Positions 45,301 to 60,900 are shown, numbered from the stretch's first letter. The stretch is 64,000 nt of DNA from Papilionanthe hookeriana x Papilionanthe teres (GCA_022702705.1 CM040426.1:76779877-76843876); one strand, 5' to 3'. Translations and numbers: made by a program. Notes: generated from the letters alone by a model not told the origin.

Positions 45301-48300
45301 CCGACGATCTTAGATTCCTAGCACTGGGCCCACCTCGCTTTAGAATGATCGAAACCACTTCGACACTCTTTTGGAGTCCCGGACGGAGTTCCCGACCTCT
45401 AGCTCACAGCGAGTAGGTTGGAATTAGCGTTAGGACTCCAAATCGAGCTCCTATAAGACCACCTGGACCTAGGATAGCTCTCGTGCACATTTTCCGCACT
45501 ACCGAAGCACAAATTCCTCAAGCCACGGCCTCGACGTCTTCAAATTATTCTCGACGGATCGAGGTCGAAGTCGGAATGCCGTAACGAGCGACATCAAAGT
45601 CGAACTTCGACGAGATCGAATTCGACGCACTTTCGACTCGACCGGTGACGAGGTTCTCCGAACGGCCTCGGATCGCGAGACGGATCGCGCCGTCGCGTCC
45701 GAACGTCGAACCTGCTAGAAAGCGACGTATAACTCGTTATATTTTCGAGCGCCGGTTCGCGACGCGAAATTTGCCGTTATTTTATTAAAATAAATTTTAT
45801 TTTCTTTTAAAATCCTATTAAAACCCTAAAATCCTATTTCCCTCACTCGTGCCTCACACATGAGGCCTCGCCTCTCTTTCTCGATCCCGAGTCGGTTCCA
45901 TCTTCTTCGGCCGAGCCCTCGCCTGGCTCCTCTCGCGCGGTTTCGACCCCCGGTCCCTCGCCGTCCTCGCCACTTCCCCGGCCCTCCGCCCGCGGCAGCG
46001 CTTTCGGCCTTCTCCGCCGCCACTCTCGCTCCCCTGTCGCCCCTTTTCGCCGACTTTGTCGCCACCTCCTCCGGTCTCTCTTCTACTCTCGCCGAGACTC
46101 CTGTGTAAGTCCGTGGCTTCTTCTTCTTCTTTAGGCCTGCTATATAAGCCTCATTTGGGGAGGGCCCGAGGTTGGATACCCCGGATTCGAGCACTCCCCT
46201 CTTGCTCTCCTCCCCGTTTCGAGTGCCCGTAGCTTGGAGTGTGGTTGTTTTGCTCGACTTCCCCGTTGTCCTACTCGACTCTTGGTTTGTTTGTTTCACC
46301 GTTGAGGAGGAGAAGTGCCGCTCGGACTAGACCTCGAACTTCTTACTTTCCTCGTGTGCTCTACACTAGCTCAGTAACCTTTTCTCCTACCTCTCGTTCT
46401 TCTTGGTTTTGCCAAGAATGGGCTGCGTTTTTCGGCAGTTGGCTTGGTCCTCCTCGCTTGTTGCTTCTGGCTGAGCATTCGTATGCTATGGAATGTGTTA
46501 TTTATTTGCTTAAGTAGTGGTTTCTTGCTCCCTATCTCTAGTGGCATGCTAGTATGATTGTGGTATTAAGAGTCGGGGCATTTTATTACTCAAGCATGTT
46601 AAAAATGGAAATATGAGCATGTAGTAGGTTTGGTTTTGATGGCAAATTATTAGCTCTCTTGCAAGTGTTTCGAATAGTGCTCTTCACTCACTTTTTTTAT
46701 GAAATATAAAGGAGCCTTTTGTTTCTTTCATATGCATGTAGGGCTCACTTTTGCTCCTTGTAGCTTTACTTTGTCAAAATGGTGTGCTAGGGAGAAGCTT
46801 TAATTTAATTTGGGAAGCCCCATGTTTGTTTTCATGTTAAGTGTAGAGTGGCTCTATACATTCGCTATGTTGAATATATGGAGGTGTTTGTTTCAGCCTC
46901 ATGCTTAATTTAGTAGCTTGGATTCATCCTTACATCGAGTCGGATTTTGGGGCTTTTTGCAGTTTCGGTTTGCTTGTTTTGGCCCCTTACTCGAAAACTT
47001 GTTTCGATGTTTTGGTGGTCGCTCCTTTGCACTGTTTGGGAGCCTTTTATTTCTCTCGTTTTAGCACTATGGTGTTCGCTCCTTTGCACCTGTTTGGAGT
47101 CTTTTATTTCTCTCGTTTTCAATCGGATGTTGGTTGTCCCCTTTAAGCATCCGATTTGGGATCGTTTTTGTTTTGTTTTGTTTTCTCACATTGCGCATCT
47201 AGCCTCATCGTACTAAGAAGGGGCTCGGTTTTGTTTCGTTTTTATTGCCTTTGCATCGCTCCCATCGCACTAAGAGGGGGCTCGGTTCGTTCTCGCTGTC
47301 CCCGCAGCTTCCTCGTGCGGCCTTTGAACGGCTCGGGCTCGGGTCTTTATCGGGCTCGGCTTGTGCTTCTTTTAAGTCATGAGGTGGGCTCGAATTATTT
47401 GGTTACCTAGTGAATTTGATCTCGAGCACTCGTGGTGAGCTAGACTTGATGTAATTGGCTCCCCAGTTCTAGCTGCGAGCTTCTTTATGGAAATTTGGCA
47501 TTTGGTGGAGGCTTTACCTCTTGTAGCTTCCATTCTTTTTGTGATTTTTGACCGTGGGCCTCATTTCGTGGTGTGATGAATCGTGGGAGATTCTACCTTC
47601 CTCTCTTTTGTCGGGCCTCGGCGCGAGCTTTATGGTGGTAGTTCGAGTTCGTCGAGGGCTTTAGTCGTCTCTGTTGTGACTTGAGCCGCGAGCCTTGTTC
47701 TTTTATACTACGGCCGAGAGCCTTATCGGGGTGATTGTTGTCATGGTGGTTTTGCTCTTTGCTTCACTCGTCTACGGATTTGATTTAATGAAATTTGGAA
47801 GAGCTTCCTGCTTACTTGTGGAAATAAATCGAGCACGATATCCGGAATACTTTTGAGGATTTATTCGGTGAAATTGATGCTGGGCTGGTGGCATGGTCAT
47901 TCATTCTCTCTTCTTATGTATTAAAAGATTATTGATTCTCCTATTGCTATAGCTTGAGTCCCGAGCCCGTAAGAGAACGTATCGGGGAAGTTTGTGTTCC
48001 AGGAACTGAAAATCAATGTGGCCTGGAGTCTAGAACCCGAGCAGTGGCTTTCTTCTTATGTTTCCATGATTTTACAAGTTATTTGGGAAAAGGGAGTACC
48101 TTCCTAGGGGTCTAGTCCTCACCCTCTCCGAGAGCGTCGATGTGCCTTTAGTCATTTTCTCAGGACATGTGAGGTCGGTCGGGAGTCCAGGGTGATTTAC
48201 GTGTTTTCTGATTATTGGAAATCGACTCATTTCTTTTCGAAGTCATGTTAAGCTGAGCCGCTTTCCATCCTCCTTTCCTCGACCTCTCGTCCCGGCTTCA

Positions 48301-51300
48301 CCTTGCTTTCGTTCAAAGACACACCTACAGTGGATGTGTAGGTGTGCATATATAACCTCCTCAGGTTATATATGGGCCATCAAGCTAGTGCCGTAAGTGC
48401 GGTGGGACATCGATGAGATCGCAAAACGAGAAAAATTACAAGAATCATGGAATCGGCCGCTCGACTCGTAGGCTCCGTAGAGAGTAGAGCGGAATCACGG
48501 AACCGTTCGACCGTCCTCGGGTTTCTACCGCCGACATGCCTAATGTTCGTAGACCTAATCCTATTAGGAGTAATCAACTCGTGTGACTCGAAATGTTTTA
48601 AAACAAAAAAATACATACGTTTGAAAAATACAAAATTACCTCCACTACTACACAGCTCTTACTTACCTTCGACTTAGTACTTGCATGTAAAACCAAAACG
48701 AAATGTGTGAAAATTTATAAAGTCCACTGTTAGCTATTCGAGTCGGATTAGACTACCTTCGCAGAAGTCTGCCTAATAGTCAGCACTCAAGTCCGGACAT
48801 TAAGACATCTACGAGTCCGAAACACCACCGTGCTTACTGGTCTTTCTTTCCAGAGGTCTATGACTTTCTTATGGTTCGCCATGAGTTTAGCGGTCGTCCG
48901 TGGGTTTCTCACTGCTGTTGTAGCTTTCTACGACTTTGTTTTGTTCGCGCTTTTCTCGTAGCTTTCTACTGGACGTTTCTTTTCTTTCTTTCCCGACTTT
49001 CTTGGCTTTCTTCTCGCGATTTTCCTCACTTTCTCGCGTTTTCCTTCGTTTTCATCTGTTGAGTTTTCGGACTTTACTTTCTTTGTACACATCCATAAGA
49101 TCTTCGTTTAGCAGTTGTTTTCACTTGCTACTTCTACTCCCGCTCTTTTAAGATCGACAACTCGTCTGCAGGAAATAAGAAAAAATAAAAAAATAAACGT
49201 ATAATCAATATAGTGAGGATAAAGAAAGATACTGCATCTCTCGCGACAGTCTTTACTTTCCTTATCGTTATAACTGCCGCGACGTTTTACTTTTCGACCT
49301 ATACTTCCCGTTGTTTGAGTACGTTTACTTCCAAGATACGTACTTGCTAAGATGTTTTACATTCCCGTACTTTCTCCCCGCTCGACATGTTTATACTCGT
49401 TTAAGCATGCTTATCGTTTAGTTATTATAAGACGCTCCTCGTTCTATCGCTTCGTCATTACTCTCTCATCATCACAGACACACTCACTCGCAATAAAAAT
49501 AATAAACGACTCGTACGCTCATTTTAACTTAAGACTTCAAACCTAACCGCGATTCCCGCTACGACGTGGAGCTTGGAGCACGGTCGTGCAGCAGATGACC
49601 ATCTGTCAAGAAATCCGTGTCGACATCAAAGAAACCCGTGTCGACATCGAAAAAACCATTCCTTGGCTTTAAACAACAAGTCATGGTGACTTCGAGTAGA
49701 ATCCGCCTAGCGCGACATGAACCCTCACCGTTCTTTTAGCGCTTCGCACAGCCCCTCCCGTGCGATATGTGCCCTAACTCGCTTAGGTTCCGAGCGTTGT
49801 CGTCCGATACGACGTAGTTCTCCCGTCTTTCGTGTAGCTTGCATAATCGTGACATTACGCAAACGTAATCCCTATAATTAATCTGCAGTGATTGAAATTA
49901 AAATAAATCTCTTTCCAAAATTCAAAGCTTCAACCATAGGTAGTGCCAGGACGTCTTCGAGCGTTCTCCTCGAGATCCGTGACATCCCCTACCCTTCTTC
50001 CTTTCGACTCCACAAATAACCTGTTCCTCCTCATGCCTTTCACCTATCGTGATTTCCTACTACCAAATTTCGTCGAAAACCCTACATTTCGACTTCGTGA
50101 AGATAGAAACCCGAGACCTAAATCGAGAGTTCTCTAGCTGACTTTGGTCGTTCGAGGGCAATTAACTATAGGTGCTCGCCTCTATAGTGCAGCTTTAAAG
50201 ACCTCGGATAATATAAACCCTATTTAATTCCTTTCAGTATTAAATAGTGAGACTGTTTGGCCCACATAAAGCGTTCGCAGACTCGTAACGGATGTCATGA
50301 ATTTTGTGGTTTATTTGATCGAACGATATTGTCAAGTAGGGTGCCTATTCTTCGGAATAGACGCGTTACTCGCGATATTACGCTCGTTCATTCAAACTGC
50401 TAAACAAATGAGATCTGTCCTTTCTCATTCTCATATTTTAAAACCTAAAATTTTATTTTCAAAAATCAATACATACACACATATATACATTAAATTAAAA
50501 TCTCAAAGCGCATCGCAGCTCCTCCCAAAAGCGGCCGACAAGTGCCTATTGCTAATGTATAATACTATAGTAAAAATACATTAACTTTTTGTCATTCTTA
50601 AATTTTTACTACTTATGCTATCATCTTTAAGTTACTCTTTTGTCGTTTTTGTTAATATCCCTAGTTCTTTTAATATGGCTTTTCTGACATATCTAATTCT
50701 TCTCCTCTAACTTTCACAACCCTTCGTTCACTATTTGTGTTAATTGTGACGAAACTATCTCTTTTATTTATTTGACTTTGCCTTTCCTTTAGCTCCTTTG
50801 GCTTTGCCTTGTTTATTCTCTTTTTTCTATCTTTTTTATATCATGCGATTACAATTTATAATAGACTTCTTCGTAGGTGGAACTAAACTTTGCAATAGGC
50901 AGCTTCTAGATTCTCTTCTCATTACTAAATACTTATTTATGTTTATACAAAACGTACTAAAAGTGATATATCCTGAGAAGTTAAATATGAATCAACTTTA
51001 TTTTGGAGGCTATAAAATTCTTTTATGTTCTTATCGCCTTGTTGCTAAAAAGAAAGGCCTTGTGTTTTCTATAGACAACGCTCCCTCACATAGTCTCTGG
51101 TTGTACTTTGACTGAATGTATGCTGGTCTCTCTATTATACGTATAAATGAAGAGATTGCCATAGTGCATTTCATTTCTCATTGGAATGTAGTATCTCTTA
51201 TTGTCTTTTTATTTGAAAATCAAAAGAGATATGAAATAGTAGGTAACATCTAAGTGCTACTATGAAAATTTGAATGCATTTCAATTATAATAATTTCTAG

Positions 51301-51939
51301 GGAAATGTACATACGTAGCACACAATTCTTATGTATTTACATATCTCACATCTAAATTTTCATATTTACATACAAAACAACCTAACATTTTAAACTTAAG
51401 CATGAAAATGTGTATTTCAGTTTTAAGAAGTCATAATAATGCTATTTTTGAGGTGATATTAAAGATTTGAGTGCAAAGTTTAATTGTGAGATACTTAATC
51501 AGATAAGAATTTTGTGCTAGGCGTAATTGCTATTGTGACAGGACGATAGTTAAAAATATCATTTTCTTTTTGCTCGACGGGGTTGTGAATGCATATTTGA
51601 CAGTATTTTTGAGATGAATAAAATATCATTTTCTTCCAGGAAATCATATTTTCCAACAGCTGCTTTGGATGAAACATAGGTCCTTCTTAGTACACTTTCT
51701 CTAATATCCCAAGGCCCTTCTTAGACTGCAAAACTTTGAAATTGATCATATTCCCAAAATTAATTTTTGCTTCACTTAGTTTTGAATGGTAACCAAGAAA
51801 TCAAATACATGTTCTTGGAGTTTCTAATTCAAGAAATTCTCTTTGCAAACACAATGGCTAGACTACTGTCGGCCGTTAAAGTGGATGGGGCTTTTGAAAA
51901 ATATAAAATGTAGTTTTATAAAATATGATTTTGATTTAA

Positions 51940-51983
<44 letters not shown>

Positions 51984-54900
51984 ATTTTTTAAAATAATAT
52001 TTTAAATTTGAAAAATGAGAATGGACGAATCTCATTCATTTAGTAGTTTAAATAAATGAGCATAATATCGTAAGCAACACATCTATCCCGAGGAATAAAC
52101 ATACTACTTGATAATATGACTCGATTTATGACATCCGTTCTGGTCTTCGAACTTTTTATTTCTACTGACAAGTTCCCCTACATAATATTAAAAAATAGAT
52201 AAGGTTTATATTACCTGGGTTCTTAAAGCTCCCTATAAAGGCAAACCCTTATAGTCAATTACCCCTTAAATGATCGAAATCACACGAGAGAACTCTCGAT
52301 GATGATCAAATGTATTTATCTTCATGAATTCAAAGATTAGAGTTTTCAATGTAGTGTGTAGGAAAGTCAAGTGAGAGAGGACAAAATATGAACAATTATT
52401 TTCAGAATCAAAGGAGTGAGGACTAGGGGATGTCACAGAATAGAGGCGAACCTCCATGACTTCACGAATTATCCTATTGTTAGGCATCAAATTTTGGAAG
52501 CGAATTTAGTTAGATCTCAATCCTGCCAATTATTAATTATAGGAATTATATTTGCATAATATCCGATTATGCAAATAACCTAGAAATAGGAGGATTTACG
52601 TCGTATCGGACGACGACCTCAGAATCTAAAGAGAGTTAGGACTTAGATTGCGCAACAAGGTTGTGCAAATGCCTAAAAGATAAGGTGAGGATTTATGTCG
52701 CACTAGACGGACTACCTCGAAGTCCTATGATTCGTTATTTAAACTAAGGAAATGTTTTGCTAATGTAGTCCCGTTTTGCTGTTGTAGATTGTCCTTCTTC
52801 GTCCGCTGCATTCACATCGTGCTGCCCTCAAAGTTTTGCTCCGTATTCCATGTCGTACAGAGTATTGATTTTTAAGTTTAAAGTTTAAGGTGGACATGCA
52901 ATTGTTGAGTCAGTGATTTTATTTTTGGACACCTATAAATCATACTACTGACCTCATATTCTAAAAGTTCTGGTCCGCATAAATAAAAGAAAATACAATA
53001 AAAAGAAACAGTGTATATCGCAGTAAGGAAAGACAATAATAACTTGCAGTAAAGAAAAGAAAAGCAGTAAAGTGCAGTAAAAAAAATTAATGCAGTAAGG
53101 TACAGTAGATGAGAGCAGTAGTATGTGCAAGAAAGTAAAAAAGAACAGTAAAGTACGGTAAAGGAAAGCAGTAGTCCGTGTAAGAAGCAAACTGCTATAA
53201 ACATAAAAGGACCCTGTATATCTGGCGGGTCTGCTATTCCCTGTGAATAAGATTAAAAAATCACAAGTAAAAGCTAGTATAGTAATGAGTTTAGCGAACA
53301 TGTATCCACATACAGAAAGATAAATGACAAAGCGAAACGAAAACTCGAGTAAAGTCAAGAGAGATCGTGAAAAACACGAAGAACCTAAAAAAAAAAGCTC
53401 GCTGATATCTCAAGGAAAATGGTGTAAAACGCTCGGAGAGCCCGAAAATGACCGTAAGCATGATGGTGGGGAGGACTCAAAATCAGGACCCTGGGACAAA
53501 TCAAGTCTTTAGGGCTCTAACGAATCACCATGCATGTGTGATCCAATACTAAGTAAAATGTTCTCAGTCTAACAGTTACAGAAGGAGGAAACTCCTAATT
53601 TGGTTCATACGACTGACCTGTGAATTTTCTTTTTATAAAATTTTTAAGAAATATTTCATTTCATTTTTTGAAAAAATTTTGATTTATCATTCATTTAAAA
53701 GAAATTTTTGATATTTTAAAACTGAATGGATCAGTAATAATAGCAGGCGAGAACTTCCAACTACCTGTAGAATGCGAGTGTGCCATTTTACTTAAGCTGT
53801 TAGAGATGCTAAGACCGCTCGATCCCTCATACTTGTAGCGTCACTCGAGTCATGATCGTGCTTGCGACCTCTCGTACATGCCAGGTGGTTTTTTCATCAC
53901 TAGTGCCCAAACCTCGAACCATCCTACTTACAACTTCGTCGACTGCTCACATATACGAAAAGATTATACGTGCACGAGCTATGTCTCGTACATGTTGCAA
54001 AACTTACCAAGAAGCAGAAAGTGATGAAACGACCCACCTAAAAGAATGGAGAAAAGAAGGTGAATCGATCCTAAAAAATGCAGAAAACAAGCGATCCCGA
54101 ACCCCCGATGACACAAACCTGGCGGAGTCTACTAAAACCCCCTAAAATAATGCTTCAACAATCTTTACCAATCCCTCATAAAACCTGGAACATAGGGATT
54201 CTGCTCCTTCCCAAGAAACAAACCAACTATCCCCCCCCCTTTTCCAAGATGACAAGCAAGACTTGATGTTTTCTCTTTTTTTATATTTAAGTTTAGGAGG
54301 GTTTCAAAAGTGCGGCTAAGGACTCCCAAAAGAACAAAGGCCTCAAAACCATTCGTCAACCATTTAAGGCCAGCCTACTAAAATTGCCTCTGATCGGTGC
54401 TCAAATTAATGGGGGAATTGAGGAAGGACAATTCCAAAAAGTACAACAAAGAAATCCCAAACACTGTAGCCCAAAGCTGCCCATCATCCAAAATTACCCC
54501 TTATCCAGGGCTAAGAAGTGTAGACCCAAAGCCAAGCCACTCACATGCTGATGACCGAGCCCCCAGACATGCCAAAACAAAACCTCGCTAAAGCCAAAAT
54601 GAGCCTTCAACCAACTTGGAGCAGGGCCCTTCCCAAAGGTGAAACCGAGCAACTAATAGGCTCAAAACAGGGCTAGCTCACAAGGTAAAATCGAGCCACT
54701 AAAGCCTCAAAGCCTAACCACAAAACAATGCCAAACCGAGTCTCCACGAGGCAAAATAGAGCCCTCGATAGACCAAAGCCGAACCCAGCAACAGGCCAAC
54801 AAACAGAGCCATACTAAAGCCAAAACCGGGTCAGGCATGCCAAAACCGAGCCCTTAACAAGCTGAGAACATGACCAACACAAAGGCAAAACCGAGCCCCC

Positions 54901-57900
54901 AAGAGACTAAAAACAGGATCAAATTTAAAGCCAAACCCAAGCAGCACAAAGCCCCAAGCCGAGCCACCTATCATGCCAAAACAGGGACCATAGCAAGGCA
55001 TAAAACTAGGCCACACGATTTGTTAGAAACAAGATCCAACAAAGCCAAAACCGCACCCCCCAATGCTTCCCCACTTTTGCATATCTCTTCTACGAGTATA
55101 AATCCTTCACATATGCTATGGTAGAACAATGAAATGAAATAAGCACGACCTGCAATAAGTGTTTCGCAAGTATAAAGAGCCTTTAACATGCATTTCAAAC
55201 TTCCAAGTCATACAAATAACATAGGTAAAAGAGGGGCACCAACATTTACAGAGCATGCGTATGAGATTTAACCCCTCCAACTATCGTATCCCTTCTCCCA
55301 CCCATTTTAAATTTGAAATAGGCTTCTCAAGCATCTCAGATTTTGTGAAATAGGAACCCAAACATTTCAGATTTTGTAAAACAAATACTCCACTTATCTC
55401 AAATTTTTAAAATGAAAGGCCCCAAACATTTTAGTTTTTTTTTTTTGAAGAATAAAGGCCACCACATTTTAAGCATATATGCGGCATAGATGAAAGAAGC
55501 GATGATATTTATAAAGCATGTATATAAAGCTCAAACCCTCAAAACGACCATATCTTCCGCTTCTTTTTTTCATGTCATCATACCGTTGCAAGTATAAAAT
55601 GTTAGAAGCATGCACGCATAAGCCCCCAAAACTAGTTAAAAGAGAGCCAAGCATGGAGCAAAGAAAACTTCGAAATAGCCTTTAAAACATGCCAACAATA
55701 GAGACTAGAGCATGCCAAATCTACTAAGTGAAGCATATTAAGCCTAAAGAAGCATCAATGATGAGATTATAGTATGTTACTTAAAACCTCCTCTCAAAAC
55801 TCAATATTAAAGTCACATATATTTGATACCCCTTTCTTTTTACGAAATGAGTGATGGTAGAACTTGCAACAAGAGGAGAAGAAGAAACTAGCTAGCTCAC
55901 TCTTGCCACAAAAAGAAACCTTCTCAAAAATAAAACGTGCCAAGCCATAAGACAAAGGGGTTTATACCTCAGTGGCCAAGCCACAACCAAGCAAGAGTAT
56001 CGAGCGAGCTAGCAAGGAGGCCGAGTAGCCCAACCAAAGTGTCGAGCAAACAAGGGCCCGAGCAAACCAAAAGAAAATCGACAACACCAAAAGAAAATCG
56101 GCGGCACTCCTCTACTCCTCAAGGCTCTATTCAAGGGAAATCAAAGCTTCCCAAAATCTCAAACACACTCACACAGAAAGGGGCAACCAAAGAAGAAAAT
56201 GGCAACACCTCCACTGTCTCCCAGAAGAAATTCGGCCAACCCCTAAACCCTACCCCAAGTGGGGATTTTATGGCAGAAGGAGAAGGAGAGGGCTTACCTA
56301 CATTCACCCTGGGGGTGAACCAAACACATGGAACAACCAGAAAATCGCAGCAAGGGCGACATGGGAGAAGAATTGGGAAGGAGAAGGCCTTGCCGCATCC
56401 ATGCCTCGAAGGGACAAGCTCGACAGAGTCAAAATACCAAAGAAGAAAGTTCGTAGCAAGGGAGCCAGGCACAACTTCGGGAAGGAGGGCCTCGAGCAGA
56501 ACGTGTCGAGCGAGGTTAACTCTTCTCGGGAAAGAGAAGACGCGAGATGAGGCGCAGCTGGGATGAGGCCGCCCCCTAGGGTTTTGGCCTGGGTCGCACG
56601 TGGGAAGCAGGAGCAAACCACAAGAGAGGGAGCTCGGCTAGGGCTCGGGCGCGTGAAGGAGCCAAATCGCGAAATTGGGGGGGGGGGCCTCGGCTGGGAG
56701 TTATGGATTTAGGGTTTAAGTAAAAGAAAAACATATTAAATTAATTTAATTTATTTAAACGCGCCGAATTCTGGGTGATTTATTCGTGCGCAGAATTATA
56801 ACAAAGTGTATGTCTTTCCTAAGTAAAGTCGACGTTTCGGACGTGTCGACGCAGTTTGTTTCGTCATCTGGGGTCGTTCGGACAACCTCGTCGACTATCG
56901 GACCAAAAATACATCGAATTTCAATTCTCTGAAATTCTGACTTGCTGTCGATAATTTTGGAGAGTTGATTTCAGTTTCGATTAATTATGCAATAATAAAA
57001 GGCGTCGAGCCTGTGAATCGTGAAATTTGTGCGCGTGGTGGTGCAAAATGTGCGCGAGGCAATCTTTGGTTCAAAGGTCCTACGGGGCACTCCCTTTGAG
57101 TTCCTCACGTTAATTCTAACCTTCTACGTGCTAGAGGTACAAAATCACTTGCGGACTCCAAAAAGAGTAATGAGATTCAAAATTTCTAAAACGAGGTGGG
57201 TCCTATACTAAGGTTTTAAGATGGTCGAAGGAAAAATCCTAAGGCTAGACCCTAAACCCTAAGGAGAAAACTAGACCTCGAGAAAAGTGAGGTCAACAAC
57301 TACCCAGAGCGTGCAGTTAATGATAATGCTACTTATAATAGAGAAATTGCTAGAGTTAATGTCAGCTGCTTTGCCGATTCATTCTTCTTTGGTTCTACCT
57401 TTGTTAAAACACAGATTTAATTTTGGTATTTCATGACTATCTGTTTATCAAATTAACTACATGTATTATTTAAATTACTAAAAAAACATTTTATTATTAT
57501 ATTATTCTTTCTCTGTGCATTCTTTCCATAAGTAACACTTTATTCATTTGAGACTTGAAGTTAAGGCATTTCCTAAACATTTACCCAATTGAATACTACT
57601 ATTTGTGGGTAACTTATAGAACCACTACAAATAAGATTTCCTATTATGAGATTATTGATGGGATAAAGTTGGTTTGATTGATAAATTTTAAATTTCTTTA
57701 GAAAAGCTTGTATTGATCATAATTAAAAGTGTAATTAAATGTTATATATTTTCGTTTACTCTTTAACTTCGTTCATTCATGATAAAGTTTGTTGTGATAT
57801 GTTGCCAAAATTTTTGCATTTATCTTGAAGATATGCTTTGCTATGTTCCAGGTCCAACTTTTTGTAAACTCGAGTCATTTCCTCTTAGGGATTAAGGTTG

Positions 57901-60900
57901 TGTTTGCCTTAATGCAAAGTTATATCTAATATTTTAGGATTATTTCCATAAACTTCACCTCAGTAGTTTAAAGAATTTACTGAAATATTATCCTTTTTGT
58001 AATGAAGTTTTAGTTTATATTATATTGATGATCTTTATAAATCTGATCATGCTTGTTCCAAGTTTGCTGTTTTTATTGTTAACTCATTTGGCAGATCGTG
58101 CTTGGTCAAATAATATTCACACACACTCATGTAATTTTACGAGTGATATAGAATCTTGATACTTTGCTCATATTTGCATGTATGAGCTGTGCAGCTTCGA
58201 ACTATAGTTCTTACCAGATGTTGCTTTTATTTTGATAAAAAGTATCAAAATGTCCCCTGACCCTTGCCATTTTAATCTCAAACTCTATAAAAGTTTCAAT
58301 TTATTCCACAAACTCTTTTAGTATGAGTTGAAGTTGAGCTTGTAATAAATGAGTATAGGATTGGCACTTTTATAGAAGTGTTCTCATATAAATAATCAGG
58401 GGACTATTTCGCTACTTCACTCCTTTTGTTTTCATCAACATTTTGCGGCCAATACTTGCAACTATATATGCATAACTACCTTATATTATTCAATTTTGTT
58501 TGAGACCTTCTGGTGGTTAAATCCCCATGTTTGTTCTAATATAGATAATGGATCCCAAGATGGATCCCGGGATGGAGAGAAATGGTTTCCACTCAGTTGA
58601 AGAAGCCATTGAAAATGGTGCTGCTCCTATTCCTCTCAGTTTAGATAGGACAGTCGACGTTCAATGCTGTATTGATGTAATGGACCACCTTTTGTCATGT
58701 GAGGTACTGTCTGCTATATGTTACACCCCTTTTTAGGAAGATGCACATACATCTTACTCAATCCTTATGTGTTTACATATCAACCCTAAACTTCATTTTT
58801 GCATACATGCCACCCTATGCATTGGAAGGTGTATTTTAATTTTAAAAAGTGAAAATAGTGGTATTTTTGCTTTAATGTGAAAGCTTTGGGTGATATAAAT
58901 GCTAAAAGAATAGTTTAGTTGTTAGATATGCAAATACATAGGAATTCAGTGTTATTTATGTAAATGCCCCTATCTTTAATCCCCATAAAGCTCATGCTGT
59001 CATGCATCCTAATGACTTCCAAAGTTTTTTGTATACTTTTTGTTTGCAGGCAACATGGCACAAGGGTCATTCCTTGGCCCAGACTGTCTTTTCCTGCATT
59101 TATCTTCTGAGGATTGAAAGAACATCTGCACACCCATTGTTGCATTCATATTGCAGAATAATCCGTTCTACTTGTAATGCTGTTATTGCTGCTGTCTCCG
59201 ACGCACGTACACACGAAGTAAGCTTGAGAACTTTTCTATCTTTAATCAATTTCATTTTTGCTTTGGTCTGGATTATGAGTTGTCGTCGCTAAATATTGAT
59301 AAGGAAAATTTACATACCTAGCACAAAATTTTTATGTATCTACATATCTCGCTCCTAGACTTCCATATTTACATACATAGCAGTTTGGTGTTTAAATCTA
59401 TGCATGCAAAGTTGTGTTTCCTTCTAAAAAGTGGTAATGGTGTTATTTTTTATATTGCATTAAAGATTTGAGTGCTATGTGTGTAAATTTGAAAGTTCAG
59501 GTCTGAGATCGGTAAATTCATTTGAATTTTGTGCTGTGTATGTAAATGCCCCTTCAGATAAATGACATATTCTAACTGGAAGTTGCTGTTGTTTTTATTC
59601 CTTCAATCCAATCCCTTCTAAGATGAATGTGTTCATCAAATACAAGTAAAAAATTGTTGGAGCAAAAATGGCGTCCATTTTTGTTGGGTTTAGTGGTTTA
59701 GCATCGTCTTCTGGCTTGTTTTTATTTTTTATTTTTTAAATTTTATTTCGAATCATTGGTTTGATTAGGAATCCTCTTGAATGCTATGAATGATATTTTT
59801 TTGTCGTACATTTATTAAGCTACATGTGATCCACTTATCATTTCATTATTATTTAATAGTTTTTAGTGAAGCTCAGATTATCATTTTTGGTCTACTCTGT
59901 TTTAGAGAATTATTCAGATTATTGTTAATTTTATTTTGCGCTCAATGTTTCTGTAACGTACATTGGCATATTTCTTTGTTATTTGTATAGTTTCTTTGAG
60001 GAATTTTGTACATTGCTTCATTTGTCATATAAATTGGTTGAAATAAACCAAAACAATTATTTTTTGTGGCAAAATTATGCCCGCATATTCAACTTATTTT
60101 TTTAAATACTTCATGAAGTAAAATAACGTAACCATCATGTGTAATAAGCTAGTTATTAACTTTATTTGTTATTTTCATAGCAAGTTCTTCTCTTAATTTG
60201 TATGGTGTTGACTCCAGGAAGACTTTTTCTATTAATGCATATTTAAGTTCTCATATAATGAGCAGATCAATAAATTATTATTTGAGTGGACATGTGGAAG
60301 TTCTGTTGAGAGAAATATACTTTTGATGATAGTTGTTTCTTAATTCTTTTCTTGTGCTCTATTTTCAGGTGTATTTATTAATCTAGGGGCATTTACATAA
60401 ATACCGCACTGTTCTTATGTATTTATACATCCAACACATAAATATTCATATTTACATGCATAATACTCTTATCTTTAACATCACAAAAAAGATACCATCA
60501 TCACTACCTTTTTAAAAGTGAAATACACCTTTTTATGCATGGATTTATGACATCAAGGTGTTTTAAGTGTAAATATTACACTTTGGGTGTTAGATATGTA
60601 AATACATAAGAACTATGTGGTAGTTATGTATATTTCCCATTAATCTAATTTCAATATTCTATGCTTTATCGCAATCTTCAATTCATAAGAATGTTTTTGT
60701 TTTATTATTGCTAGGGATGTGAGGTGGTATTGATTGACTTTTAATCATTAATAGGAAGAGGACTTTTTTACAATGGCTTATGGCTTGCCTTTGAAAGGAG
60801 ATGGGGATGAAAAGTGCTCGTCACTTCTAAATTCTGTGGAAGAAACAATTTCTCGCCAACTACGTGCTTGTAAAGTTCAAGCATCCAGGAAGAAGCCATC

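Noticed and set aside
45826..46299. 157-codon minus-strand open frame, Arg/Gly-rich
   Set aside because: GC-rich U3 part of solo LTR 1; low-complexity translation.
55937..56616. Open frames of 209 and 161 codons on opposite strands
   Set aside because: Both lie within solo LTR 2, in a GC-richer part of the LTR, overlap each other antisense and have no recognisable domain.
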